64,000 bases of DNA, from NCBI GenBank assembly GCA_963974215.1, contig CAXBBL010000001.1, positions 1 to 64,000 of the forward strand, given 5' to 3'. A program made the translations under genes and the position numbers. The notes under the pieces are model-generated. The model saw only the letters and a list, made by a program, of their open reading frames with translations, was not told the origin of the DNA and did not search any database. Position 1 is the first letter of the stretch; each line of letters opens with the position of its first letter. Of this stretch, positions 26,379 to 34,898 are shown in pieces. The DNA is from Croceimicrobium sp963974215 (lineage in GTDB: Bacteria; Bacteroidota; Bacteroidia; Flavobacteriales; Schleiferiaceae).

Positions 26379-26550
26379 GGTTGCTTGATTTGAGCTTTGA
26401 AAGTAGGAAATAGTACTGAGATTAGTAGTTGGCATGGCTGCTTCAAGGGTCTAATGTTACCAGATTCCAATTAACGGCCTAGTATTCACTCTGATTAAAT
26501 ATGAAAAACGCCCACTAATCTCAATAATTAATACTCTATAATAGCCTGCG

Positions 26551-26580
26551 CTATCCTGCTCTATCTCGTGCTATCTTTGC
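26551..26580 (+). promoter_or_regulatory. Three phased 10-bp repeats ending in a -7 box
   Basis: CTATCCTGCT, CTATCTCGTG and CTATCTTTGC follow each other at exact 10-bp spacing. The last carries the TATCTTTG -7 box (26572-26579), 24 nt before the ATG at 26604. The helical phasing may offer alternative promoter positions or a regulator site. Confidence 0.45.
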
Positions 26581-26603
26581 AGTAATTACTTTATCATTGT
26601 TGC

Positions 26604-27113
26604 ATGAAAAAGCAGGCACTAATCTTCCGTCATCTCTTCATTTGGCCCTTGCTTCTTTTAGTGCTAGCCTGTTCTTGGGATTATCATATTAGTCATTACC
26701 GAGCGCCCAAAAATTTGCAAAACGGCGATCTAAACAACTACACCATTGTAAAAGATAGTATTAGCGGCAGTTTCGGCAATTGCTTGCGACAAAAGTATTT
26801 ACGGCTGCCCGATTCAACTCACTATTATAGTGACTGCGATTGCCCCAATGGCTTTGAAGTAGACAGCGCTTATGGGAAAAGCCACAAAGTGATTTGGACC
26901 CGCATTAATATCCTTGCACCTAAAAACCCTAATTACCTTTATAGTAATTCCACCTATCGCTTTTACGATCGCCGAGGAAGACCGATAAAACAGACCACCA
27001 ATATCTACCAGCCCGATACCAATTACCAATACCAACAGTACTTTAATGAGGCGGGCGAGCTACAAGCCGAAAAACTTCCTTTATACAATGAATACGAAAT
27101 AAAAGCCCTATGA
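26604..27113 (+). CDS. Lipoprotein of unknown function
   Basis: 169 aa. The signal ends in LLVLACSW with lipobox Cys23. The mature part is Tyr- and Asn-rich, with YYSDCDCPNGFEVDSAYG near residue 76 and strands such as STYRFYDRRGRPIKQTT and YQYQQYFNEAGELQAE that resemble YD/MORN-like antiparallel repeats. No named family is recognised. Its stop overlaps the start of the DUF3820 gene by 4 bp (ATGA), so it heads a three-gene operon. Confidence 0.65.
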   Translation: MKKQALIFRHLFIWPLLLLVLACSWDYHISHYRAPKNLQNGDLNNYTIVKDSISGSFGNCLRQKYLRLPDSTHYYSDCDCPNGFEVDSAYGKSHKVIWTRINILAPKNPNYLYSNSTYRFYDRRGRPIKQTTNIYQPDTNYQYQQYFNEAGELQAEKLPLYNEYEIKAL

Positions 27114-27346
27114 ATTATGGACCTGACCCAAAGGTTTTAAAGGAAATTATCCAAACCGAAATGCCCTTTGGCAAATACGCTGGTCGCCGCATTTATGAAC
27201 TACCCGCCTATTACCTCGAGTGGTTTGCTGGGAAGGGCTTCCCGAAAGGTCGCATTGGTGTGCTTTTAGAAACCATGTTTGTTATTAAAACTGAAGGACT
27301 GGAGAGTCTTATTCCTCCTTTGGTGAAAATGTATCGCCCCCGATGA
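27110..27346 (+). CDS. DUF3820-family small protein
   Basis: 78 aa. The segment MPFGKYAGRRIYELPAYYLEW at residues 18-38 is typical of DUF3820, small cytoplasmic proteins related to the quorum/exonuclease-associated FGKYxG motif. The function is not established. It overlaps both neighbours by 4 bp (ATGA), showing translational coupling within the lipoprotein/DUF3820/CBM9-like operon. Confidence 0.82.
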   Translation: MNYGPDPKVLKEIIQTEMPFGKYAGRRIYELPAYYLEWFAGKGFPKGRIGVLLETMFVIKTEGLESLIPPLVKMYRPR

Positions 27347-27951
27347 ATACTTTGTTAATTCCCCGCCGCATCGATAAACCAGACTGGACTAGCCTGCCCG
27401 TATTATGCAAACTACAATATCCATGGGACAAGGATACAACCTTAGTAAAAACCCATTTCAAAGCCTACCATACGGGCGAAGACCTGCATTTCCAATTTAC
27501 TGCTTATGCAGATAAGGTACGCATCTACCGTAAGGTAAACGATAAATTAGAGGTGCGATTTTCCGAGCGAGTGGAACTTTTTTTCCGTGAAGATGCAGGT
27601 TTACGAAACTAGTATTGTTTAGAAATGGATCCAGCATTGCGCGTTTTGGATTATCAGGCGAAACATTACCGTGAGTTTAACCGCGACTGGCAATGGCCCG
27701 AAAGTTTAAATCTTGTTTGTCGCTCGCAGGCAGATGCGTATTTATTGAGCGGTACGATCAGCCTAAAAACATTGGCAGCTCTTAAGTTATTAAAGGGCCA
27801 TGTTTTAGAGGCGGGTATTTACCGTGGCCACGTCCTTTCCCTTAAAGGAGAAGACGCTGATATACGCTGGTCGTCATGGTTAAAACCAGATGCGGTCGAA
27901 CCCGACTTCCATATTCCCAGTTCTTTTGGAAAATGGATTTTGGAGGAGTAA
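27343..27951 (+). pseudogene. CBM9-like protein gene interrupted by an in-frame TAG
   Basis: Two pieces lie in the same frame: 27343-27612 (89 aa, ending ERVELFFREDAGLRN) and 27613-27951 (with YCLEMDPALRVLDYQAKHYREF). Joined, they form one carbohydrate-binding family 9-like domain of about 202 codons. The TAG at 27610-27612 sits where a Tyr (TAT or TAC) is expected, since this family usually has YYCLEIDP here. No shift of frame is needed. A one-base nonsense change or a sequencing error explains it. The downstream piece could restart at ATG 27625. Such proteins bind sugars; this one has no signal peptide. It overlaps the DUF3820 gene by 4 bp. Confidence 0.75.
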
Positions 27952-28022
27952 TTTACTCTTGATTTATTAGTTTAAATCTTGGATTTACTAAATGAATTAA
28001 ATAAACAGCAGCAGCCATTCAT

Positions 28023-28098
28023 TAATAATTATCACCGAGAACAAGGGCTTATAGAGGGGAGAGAGCTAAACACCCTCATTCCTGGTGAATAATTATTA
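28023..28098. repeat. Long imperfect hairpin between convergent genes
   Basis: TAATAATTATCACC (28023-28036) pairs with GGTGAATAATTATTA (28084-28098) with one bulged base, and an inner GAGGG/CCCTC pair sits within. The 76-bp structure lies between the CBM9-like pseudogene and the minus-strand gene ending at 28150. It may be a bidirectional transcription end. Confidence 0.5.
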
Positions 28099-28149
28099 TG
28101 GGTAAGGGTATACAATGGATCCTACATTTAAAATTAAAAAAGGGCTCTA

Positions 28150-28974
28150 TTACTTCATGCGTTCCCAGCCAAACAACCAGCCAAAGGTGATGGCAGCAAT
28201 AACTCCCGGTCGATACTCTATTTCGGCATAGTAATTCATCCCGCCACTAGAAGCCTGTAAAAAGCCAATCCTGCCCCCTACATTAAAGCCCTCATCTTCT
28301 CTAAGGCCCGTCATTATAGGAGCATAAAGCATATCCACATACACTTGGGAATTAGTAAAAACTTCCCGGTAGTAACCTTCTTCGTTTTTAAGCGAAACCT
28401 TTACGTGTTTGCGTGTGCGCAAGACCAAGCCTGCGGACAAACCGGTTGAACTGAAATTCCCGCTGGTCCAATATTGAAAGCCCCCGCCACGCACCAATAA
28501 GTCCATCTTTTTCTGGCCGTCCGCGTAAAAGTACTCCTCGCGAATGGTTGTGTTCGAAGCACTATAATCGGTAGTTACTTTGACTCTAGCCTCCTTTTTC
28601 CTACCTGGTATTATCGGAAAGAGCGCTGCCAATTCTATATTTCGAGAAGAGCCATAGGCTTCACCCTTATATTTAACTTGACCTAAGCCCCCAATTTCAT
28701 ATCTAAACCGTCCATTCAAGGTAATTGGCAGAGCGGGCAGTTCGTATTGACTCTGTAAGCCTGCGCTAAAACCCATCCCCGTTGTACCAAGAAGGTGTGA
28801 CGACAATTCAAAGTGAGTAAACCCGCTCCACTTTGTTGCATTTGCCTCATCTACGGTAAAGTTAACCTCTCCTATTGTGGTGGTGGTAACTTTTCCAGCT
28901 TGGGCATTAGCTTTGGTTGAGACTAAAAAGAATAGGGCTAAAACAGCCGAAATAGTATAGATATATTTTTTCAT
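28150..28974 (-). CDS. Secreted protein of unknown function, possible beta-barrel
   Basis: 274 aa with a signal peptide (MKKYIYTISAVLALFFLVSTKANAQ). The mature region is rich in alternating aromatic and small residues: TGMGFSAGLQSQYELPALPITLNGRFRYE near 70 and RIGFLQASSGGMNYYAEIEYR near 238. That pattern is compatible with an outer-membrane beta-barrel, but I recognise no family. It lies 100 bp downstream of another secreted-protein gene on the same strand (29074-30018) and could share its transcript. Confidence 0.55.
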   Translation of the reverse strand: MKKYIYTISAVLALFFLVSTKANAQAGKVTTTTIGEVNFTVDEANATKWSGFTHFELSSHLLGTTGMGFSAGLQSQYELPALPITLNGRFRYEIGGLGQVKYKGEAYGSSRNIELAALFPIIPGRKKEARVKVTTDYSASNTTIREEYFYADGQKKMDLLVRGGGFQYWTSGNFSSTGLSAGLVLRTRKHVKVSLKNEEGYYREVFTNSQVYVDMLYAPIMTGLREDEGFNVGGRIGFLQASSGGMNYYAEIEYRPGVIAAITFGWLFGWERMK

Positions 28975-29073
28975 ACTAATTTATTTAATTACATAAAAAT
29001 CTCTTGGCAGAAACACCAGAAGCTATATGCCGTGTTGTCGCGAGTATTTACTTTTTGGCATTATTCAGAATGA

Positions 29074-30018
29074 TTACTTTTCTGCATAATCACTTTTGAA
29101 ATTAGCCAATAATAGACTTGCATACCTTTTAATGATTGTATCAAAACTTTTGGTTTCAATGCTTTCGAAAGATTTATCTTTTTTGTTTAGGTAGGCAAAA
29201 GGAATTGCTGGGTTGAATTCAGTACCGGCATATTCAATCAAAATCCCCGAAACGTATTTACCAAAACCATATTTCACATTTGGATCATCTGGAACTGGGT
29301 TAGGGCCATGCAAAGAAATTCGAATGGCACTAAGGCCGATTTCATTTTTTTCTTTCCTAGTTACAATTTGCACCGTCAATAAGGCGTCAACACCAAGCTG
29401 ATTTGCTAAATCTGCCATGGAGGATATTACTTTTGGATCGGTTCCGCTCAATACTGTAGGTGCTGGAAACACTTTATATCCTGTTGCAGCCACTATAGAC
29501 TTTTCACTCTGACCTTGTAGATAATTGGCGGATGCTAAAACCGCAGATCCCATTTTAGAAGTTTCAATTTGGAAGTTGTCGTAGATTTCTAATGTTTCAT
29601 CAGTTAAATATTCTCCCGGTGTCAATAACATAATTCCTTGAGAAGAGAATTCATTTTTAAGTGCATTCAATGCCTCATCATGAAAACTTTGTAATATTTC
29701 TTTTCCACCATCAGTAGTTAAAAAGGATTCATAAATCCCACCCCTTTTTAAAGCTTTTGAGTCGCGCTCAGATAAGTCAGCGGTAAAGAAGGAGAGGATA
29801 CCAACTTTTTTCAAAGATGGAACCAGAGGATCAGGCAGGTCAACTCCTTTTCTTCTTGCATTTTTTGCAAAAGACTTAACAAGGACGGCTGAATTGCCAC
29901 TGTTTACTTTTTTTTCAAATTTTTTATCCGACAATTCTGCTAATTCCTGAATGGACTTTTGACCATAGACGTTCACTATTCCCAAGAGAACTGCTACTAA
30001 AATTAAAGTATTTTTCAT
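29074..30018 (-). CDS. Secreted protein of unknown function
   Basis: 314 aa. Signal peptide MKNTLILVAVLLGIVNVYGQ. The mature protein is mixed alpha/beta and Lys/Ser-rich, with LSERDSKALKRGGIYESF near residue 78, ALKNEFSSQGIMLLTPGEYLTDE near 117 and LGVDALLTVQIVTRKEKNEIGLSAIRISLHG near 205, an arrangement reminiscent of periplasmic substrate-like folds that recall CsgG/TolB-type proteins. This is only a resemblance. No membrane segment follows the signal. It is divergent from the TPR histidine kinase at 30172. Confidence 0.55.
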   Translation of the reverse strand: MKNTLILVAVLLGIVNVYGQKSIQELAELSDKKFEKKVNSGNSAVLVKSFAKNARRKGVDLPDPLVPSLKKVGILSFFTADLSERDSKALKRGGIYESFLTTDGGKEILQSFHDEALNALKNEFSSQGIMLLTPGEYLTDETLEIYDNFQIETSKMGSAVLASANYLQGQSEKSIVAATGYKVFPAPTVLSGTDPKVISSMADLANQLGVDALLTVQIVTRKEKNEIGLSAIRISLHGPNPVPDDPNVKYGFGKYVSGILIEYAGTEFNPAIPFAYLNKKDKSFESIETKSFDTIIKRYASLLLANFKSDYAEK

Positions 30019-30159
30019 TTTAATTTATTTTATTGATTATTTCAAGATTAGCCGCCACTCCCTATAGAACTCAGCATAAACAAGGTTTTCATACCTTTAA
30101 AAATTGATTTCTTCATGCCTTTGAGGCCTTTGGTTATTGAATATTCAAATGTGATGCGG

Positions 30160-30167
30160 TATTTTTG
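30160..30167 (+). promoter_or_regulatory. -7 box (TATTTTTG) of the TPR histidine kinase
   Basis: Exact TAnnTTTG; four bases separate it from the ATG at 30172. This supports that ATG as the real start and predicts a leaderless or nearly leaderless transcript. Confidence 0.6.
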
Positions 30168-30171
30168 AAAT

Positions 30172-32130
30172 ATGTCTAATGGTAATTCGGTATTCCCCTC
30201 GCTGAAACTCGGTATTTTTCTGTTTTTCGTCCCTATCATGCTTATTCCACAGCCATCTATTGGCCAAAAATTGGATTCGCTAGTTACCGAGCTACCTGTG
30301 CTCAAGGGGCAAAACCGGATAGACGCGTTGAATTTCCTTACCCAAGAATATGCCTATATAAACATGGATTCCGCTCGCATGTATTTACAGATGCTGGTGG
30401 ATTACGCGGAGCAAATAGATGATGGTAGAGCTTTGGCTGTTGCCGCTCTGCTCAAAGGGAATTTTCTCTATGACGATGGCCAATATGACCTCGCTCAAAA
30501 ATATAATCGCGAAGGCCTAACTAAAAGTATTAGCATTCAAGACACGAGTGTTATTGCGCGCTCCTATCTAAATATTGGCGCTACTGCAGATGCCGCAGGT
30601 CTTAAAGACAGTGCTATTATCAACTACCTGAATGCGATTAAATTCTTTGAATATCTCAATGATACTCTGAACTCAGCTTATTTGAAAATCAACATTGGAT
30701 TAGTATTTAAATCCATGAGTGAGTTTCCCAAAGCACTGGATTATTATAAAAAAGCGTATCGTGATTTAAGTCTTCTCAAAGATGATTTTGGCATTACAAC
30801 CATCTCTACCAACCTAGCATCTCTTTATATTGAAATGCAGGAGTATGATAGCGCAACTTATTACGGCAACAAAGGCTTAGAAGGATATAGAAACCTTGGA
30901 TTTACAGCTTATGCCATGTATCCACTGGAGGTGCTTGCCAAATCTAATTTTCATTTAAAAAATTATTCGCTTTCCGAAAAGCAATTTTTGGAAGCATTTG
31001 AGCTGAGCCTTGCCAATCAACTTGAAGAAGAAACCTTTACCATAAGCTTGGGTTTATCCAATTTATATCTAGCGCAAGCTAAACTGCAACTCGCGAAAGA
31101 ATACGCACAAAAAGCTTTTGTTCTTGCCCGTAAAACGGGGAGTTTAGAAGATCTAGCAGAGGTTAACAAGATGCTTTATCGTATCACCAAAAATGCGCAG
31201 CGCTATGCCGAAAGCATGGCCTACTTAGAAGCATCTCAGCAATACCATGATTCCGTTCAAGGTATTCAAAAGGTGCAGGTAATTGCTGATTTAGAAACCA
31301 AGTACCAAACCGCTAAAAAGGAACAAGAAATAGCCCATCAAAAACTTGATATTGCCGCTAAAGAATCTGCTATCAAGTCGCAGCGAATGCAAATTTTCGG
31401 TCTAATCAGTAGCTTATTCATCTTAAGTCTCTTCGCTTTTATTTTCTACAATCAATACAGAAATAAGCAAAAGCAAAAAATGCAAAAAGCCCTATTTGAA
31501 GAAAAATCAAAAGGCTTTGAAGCGGTAATTAATGCCACAGAAGAAGAACGCTCTAGAATTAGCAAGGACCTGCATGATGGCATTGGTCAGCAACTAAGCG
31601 CACTTAAAATGTCGCTTAACAATGTAAGTCAGCAGATTACTGACGAAACGCAAAGAAAAAACCTCCAAGTAATTAGTGAGCAATTCTCTTCTTCCGCAGA
31701 CGAGGTTCGCCAAATCTCTCACCAGATGATGCCGCGCAAGCTCCTTGAAAATGGACTAGTGGAGGCCATCGAAGATTTATTGTCCAGTAGTTTTCAGTTC
31801 TCTAAAATCACCTATCATTTTGAACATCATAAAGTATCCAATCGCTTTAATCAACGCATAGAAATTAGTCTCTATCGCGTGCTACAAGAGCTGGTAAACA
31901 ACATCATAAAACACGCTGACGCGACCGAAGTGGCTGTACAACTCATTAGGAATAAAGACGCCCTACTGCTTTTCGCAGAAGATAATGGAAAAGGCATGCC
32001 CGAGTCCTCCAGTAAGGGTCATGGTCTCCTCAACATCCGTAGCCGATTAGATATGGTTAAAGGAAGCGTGAACTTTGAACCTAGTCCTAATAGCGGCACC
32101 TCTGTGTCTATAAAAATCCCCCTTGAATGA
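30172..32130 (+). CDS. TPR-containing sensor histidine kinase (HisKA_3/NarL type)
   Basis: 652 aa. After a signal-like N-terminus (LGIFLFFVPIMLIPQPSIG), residues about 30-370 form tetratricopeptide repeats in the periplasm, giving the sensor region. One transmembrane helix spans about 406-427 (IFGLISSLFILSLFAFIF). The cytoplasmic H-box ERSRISKDLHDGIGQQ carries phosphorylated His468, followed by an HATPase domain with N-box ELVNNIIKHADATE near 573 and G-box DNGKGMPES. It overlaps its partner response regulator by 4 bp (ATGA). TPR/HisKA_3 kinases paired with LuxR regulators are common in Flavobacteriales. The signal is unknown. Confidence 0.92.
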   Translation: MSNGNSVFPSLKLGIFLFFVPIMLIPQPSIGQKLDSLVTELPVLKGQNRIDALNFLTQEYAYINMDSARMYLQMLVDYAEQIDDGRALAVAALLKGNFLYDDGQYDLAQKYNREGLTKSISIQDTSVIARSYLNIGATADAAGLKDSAIINYLNAIKFFEYLNDTLNSAYLKINIGLVFKSMSEFPKALDYYKKAYRDLSLLKDDFGITTISTNLASLYIEMQEYDSATYYGNKGLEGYRNLGFTAYAMYPLEVLAKSNFHLKNYSLSEKQFLEAFELSLANQLEEETFTISLGLSNLYLAQAKLQLAKEYAQKAFVLARKTGSLEDLAEVNKMLYRITKNAQRYAESMAYLEASQQYHDSVQGIQKVQVIADLETKYQTAKKEQEIAHQKLDIAAKESAIKSQRMQIFGLISSLFILSLFAFIFYNQYRNKQKQKMQKALFEEKSKGFEAVINATEEERSRISKDLHDGIGQQLSALKMSLNNVSQQITDETQRKNLQVISEQFSSSADEVRQISHQMMPRKLLENGLVEAIEDLLSSSFQFSKITYHFEHHKVSNRFNQRIEISLYRVLQELVNNIIKHADATEVAVQLIRNKDALLLFAEDNGKGMPESSSKGHGLLNIRSRLDMVKGSVNFEPSPNSGTSVSIKIPLE

Positions 32131-32774
32131 AGGCGAAAACCACATTAATTATTGTTGATGATCATCAAATGGTGGCGCAAGGAATAGCTAGTTTTTTTAA
32201 AAATGATGAGGATATTGAAGTCATTGGAATTTACCACTCGGCTACTGAGGCCCTTGCCAAAATAAAACTTCTCTTACCTAATATTATTCTCACGGATCTA
32301 GATATGCCAGGCATAAATGGACTAGAGTTCGCTCAAAAAATTCATAAGGAAAAACTTCCCTGTAAACTGGTTTTACTCACCATGCATTTAAATCAATCGG
32401 TTGTAAAAAAGGTGATGGAGCATAAACTAGATGGTTACCTTCCTAAAAATGCCGATAAAGCTGAAGTAAAAGCATGCCTGCAAGTCGTAAGTTCAGGCGG
32501 CACCTATTTCTCTCCTAAAGCCATGGAAGTTCTAATGTCTAACAGTCAGCAAATAGATATAACGGGGTTAAAAAAGAGTCAAAGCCTGTCAGAGCGTGAA
32601 CGTGAAATATTGGTACTAATTGCCGAAGGTCTAAGCACCCGCGAAATAGCCGACAAACTATATATTGCCATTCGCACGGTAGAAACACATCGCAAATCCA
32701 TTTTAGAAAAACTCGAGGTGAAAAATGTAGCTGGCATGGTTCGCATAGCAGTTCAAGAAGGACTTTTAAGCTGA
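32127..32774 (+). CDS. LuxR/NarL-family response regulator
   Basis: 215 aa. The receiver domain has acidic residues D11-D12 (IIVDDHQM), phosphoacceptor Asp57 in ILTDLDMPG, and the switch Lys in YLPKNADK near 107. The C-terminal helix-turn-helix domain has LSEREREILVLIAEGLS near 152 and IAIRTVETHRKSILEKL. It receives phosphate from the TPR histidine kinase just upstream (4-bp overlap) and acts as a DNA-binding regulator. Target genes cannot be read from the sequence. Confidence 0.94.
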   Translation: MKAKTTLIIVDDHQMVAQGIASFFKNDEDIEVIGIYHSATEALAKIKLLLPNIILTDLDMPGINGLEFAQKIHKEKLPCKLVLLTMHLNQSVVKKVMEHKLDGYLPKNADKAEVKACLQVVSSGGTYFSPKAMEVLMSNSQQIDITGLKKSQSLSEREREILVLIAEGLSTREIADKLYIAIRTVETHRKSILEKLEVKNVAGMVRIAVQEGLLS

Positions 32775-32815
32775 GTTCTAATGAAGTTTCTGTTTTTCTC
32801 GGTCGATACGATTCT

Positions 32816-33223
32816 TTATCTCTTTAATGACGGGTATTCTAAATAAATAATTGAAAAAAGCAAGCTTGGAATTACGACCCAGATTATGGGAATTAGAAGT
32901 AATGGCTCAAAATCAAACTCTTGACCCTTTAAAAAAGAAATAATTCCAGGAACGAGAATCGTTAGTGTCATGAACGCGGCAGCTCCGGCACCCCATGGGT
33001 TTGTGGTTATTATCCTTATTTCTTTCGTGTGGTATTCTAATTCAGTATGTACCTCAAACACAGGATTGATCAAAAATGGCTTATGATATAGAGTTAGCTC
33101 ATATATGTCTCTACTCATGAATTTAAGATAATAACCACCTAGATTACCTTTCAAAGCTTGAATGAATGCCTTATTATTTTGGCCAGATTTACTGATTTTT
33201 TGAACTATCGAAAATGGAAACAT
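32816..33223 (-). CDS. Small membrane protein of unknown function
   Basis: 135 aa with two hydrophobic helices near residues 83-99 (AAAFMTLTILVPGIISFL) and 107-128 (LLLIPIIWVVIPSLLFSII). The N-terminal 75 residues are soluble: SKSGQNNKAFIQALKGNL and a beta-rich part with ELTLYHKPFLINPVFEVH. No family is recognised. It is on the opposite strand from the two-component genes, and 21 bp after the NAD(P)-binding protein gene on its own strand, so possibly cotranscribed with it. Confidence 0.55.
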   Translation of the reverse strand: MFPFSIVQKISKSGQNNKAFIQALKGNLGGYYLKFMSRDIYELTLYHKPFLINPVFEVHTELEYHTKEIRIITTNPWGAGAAAFMTLTILVPGIISFLKGQEFDFEPLLLIPIIWVVIPSLLFSIIYLEYPSLKR

Positions 33224-33244
33224 TGGAATCTCATTAAAATAAAA

Positions 33245-33895
33245 TTACTCGCTTACCGTAACAATTTCTCTAGCGTGTAAATCCTCACTCGCACATTGCA
33301 CCAAATATTTAGCTAAGCTTTTGCGCGAAATAAATAATCCGGGTTTAGGGCTAGCATTTTGGCTAACTTTTACAGGACTAGCCTCTTTATCGTTTAATCC
33401 GACGGGGCGTACAATGGTAAAATTCAGATCTGCATTTTGCACGATGCGTTCTTGCCGATCGTGATCTTTATACACCCGGCCAATCTTACTAATACTTAGC
33501 ATCAATTTAAACCACCAAGGGATTTCAGCACGTGAATCGCCTACGCCCCATGCCGAAACAATAATGAGTTTTTTAAGCTTAATATGCTTGGCCACATCTA
33601 CCACATTTTGCATGCTCTTCGATAATAGATTTTCTGGGGAAACCAGCTTAGACCAAGGGTTTTCGCTGGCGCGCGATATGTTCAATGCCGAAATTACGAC
33701 ATCACAAGATTCACAGGCTTTTTTCACATCTGCATAAGCGAAAGGCGTGCCCTCCACCTTCAAAAGATTGGGGTGATTAAGATCAAAGACCTTCACTTCA
33801 CGCACTAAAGCCTTTACCTCCCACCCTTGGGCCAGCGCTTCTTCCACCACTAGTTTACCCGTTCTGCCACTAGCGCCTATTATTAATACCTTCAT
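33245..33895 (-). CDS. NAD(P)-binding atypical short-chain dehydrogenase-like protein
   Basis: 216 aa from the ATG at 33895. It has an N-terminal Rossmann motif IGASGRTGKLVVEEAL at residues 5-20 and a second strand ALVREVKVFDLNHPN near 28; SAWGVGDSRAEIPWW near 124 replaces the usual YxxxK, so it is an atypical SDR of the NmrA/NAD(P)H-binding group. Such proteins act as reductases or redox sensors. An upstream ATG at 33919 would add eight residues before the Rossmann strand, so I reject it. Its start region faces the EamA transporter gene. Confidence 0.8.
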   Translation of the reverse strand: MKVLIIGASGRTGKLVVEEALAQGWEVKALVREVKVFDLNHPNLLKVEGTPFAYADVKKACESCDVVISALNISRASENPWSKLVSPENLLSKSMQNVVDVAKHIKLKKLIIVSAWGVGDSRAEIPWWFKLMLSISKIGRVYKDHDRQERIVQNADLNFTIVRPVGLNDKEASPVKVSQNASPKPGLFISRKSLAKYLVQCASEDLHAREIVTVSE

Positions 33896-33956
33896 AATTA
33901 TTTCTTGACTCGAAAACATTAAAATTTAGAGGGGTAAATCCTCTCTTATTTGCCTT

Positions 33957-33964
33957 TACCTTTG
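33957..33964 (+). promoter_or_regulatory. -7 box (TACCTTTG) of the EamA transporter
   Basis: Exact TAnnTTTG, 14 nt before the proposed CTG start at 33979. Its place excludes starts further upstream. Confidence 0.6.
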
Positions 33965-33978
33965 CCGAAAATTCTATC

Positions 33979-34875
33979 CTGGAAAAGAATCAAAAAATTT
34001 GGGCTCATGCGGCTCTGTTTGCAGTAGCGCTAATTTACGGACTTAACTATTCCATTGCCAAAGATGTAATGCCCAATTACATTGAACCCCGCGGTTTTAT
34101 TTTAGTTCGTGTGACTGGTGCCGTGATCCTCTTTAATATTTTGTACTTCCTTTTTCCCAGAGAGAAGGTGGACAAAGCCGATTATCTGCGTATTGCTCTA
34201 GCGGGTTTTTTCGGCGTTGCCGCTAACCAATTGTTTTTTTTCGAAGGTCTAAATCTCACCACCCCCATTAGTGCCGCCGTAATAATGACGACCAATCCGA
34301 TTATGGTACTTAGCCTTTCGGCCATTATTTTAAAAGTACCTCTTAATGCCGCGAAAATTATCGGCATTATTTTGGGCCTAAGCGGTGCCCTAAGTATTAT
34401 ATATTCGGGTAGCGATGCTAGCATTTTTAATAGTGGCGAGTCATTGGGCAATACTTTTGTAATGCTGAATGCCTTTTCCTACGCTTCGTATTTAATTGTA
34501 GTAAAACCCTTAATGGCTAAATACAAAGCGGTAACGGTAATCCGCCTCGTATTTATGGCGGGCTTACTTATTGTTATTCCCTTTGGCGCTAAGCAATTTA
34601 GCGAGATAGCTTGGGCAGAGATGCCTAGTTTTATTTATTGGGAAGTAGCCTTTGTGGTGGTCGGCACCACTTTTATGGCCTATTTACTAAACATTTACGC
34701 CTTAAAAACCGTAAGCTCTACCACGGTTAGTTTTTATATTTATTTACAACCACTTATTGCGGCTATCTCGGCCACTATTTTAGGAACCGATGAACTGCGC
34801 TTCAGTATGATTAGCTCAGCCATCTTAATTTTTAGCGGGGTTTATTTAGTCTCCTTTTACGGGCGGCGAAACTAA
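33979..34875 (+). CDS. EamA/DMT-family transporter
   Basis: About 298 aa with ten predicted transmembrane helices in two EamA repeats (first repeat LALIYGLNYSIAKDVMP; second near SYLIVVKPLMAKYKA onward). It exports small metabolites, typically amino acids or amino-acid-like compounds. The first ATG (34069) would cut off the first helix. The upstream frame reads EKNQKIWAHAALFAVALIYG, fully typical for the family, but holds no ATG, GTG or TTG between a stop at 33871 and 34069. CTG at 33979, 14 nt after a -7 box, gives MEKNQKIW and the usual family length. An ATC one codon earlier is a weaker choice. A substitution or sequencing error is possible. Confidence 0.78.
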   Translation: MEKNQKIWAHAALFAVALIYGLNYSIAKDVMPNYIEPRGFILVRVTGAVILFNILYFLFPREKVDKADYLRIALAGFFGVAANQLFFFEGLNLTTPISAAVIMTTNPIMVLSLSAIILKVPLNAAKIIGIILGLSGALSIIYSGSDASIFNSGESLGNTFVMLNAFSYASYLIVVKPLMAKYKAVTVIRLVFMAGLLIVIPFGAKQFSEIAWAEMPSFIYWEVAFVVVGTTFMAYLLNIYALKTVSSTTVSFYIYLQPLIAAISATILGTDELRFSMISSAILIFSGVYLVSFYGRRN

Positions 34876-34885
34876 AATGCCTGCT

Positions 34886-34893
34886 TACCTTTG
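34886..34893 (+). promoter_or_regulatory. -7 box (TACCTTTG) of yicC-gmk-nadD
   Basis: Exact TAnnTTTG ending 5 nt before the ATG at 34899. It starts a three-gene operon with a near-leaderless first gene. Confidence 0.6.
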
Positions 34894-34898
34894 CATTT

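Noticed and set aside
30048..30305. Minus-strand frame of 85 codons between the secreted-protein gene and the TPR kinase
   Set aside because: It overlaps the well-supported TPR kinase start and promoter box, and its protein has no recognisable features.
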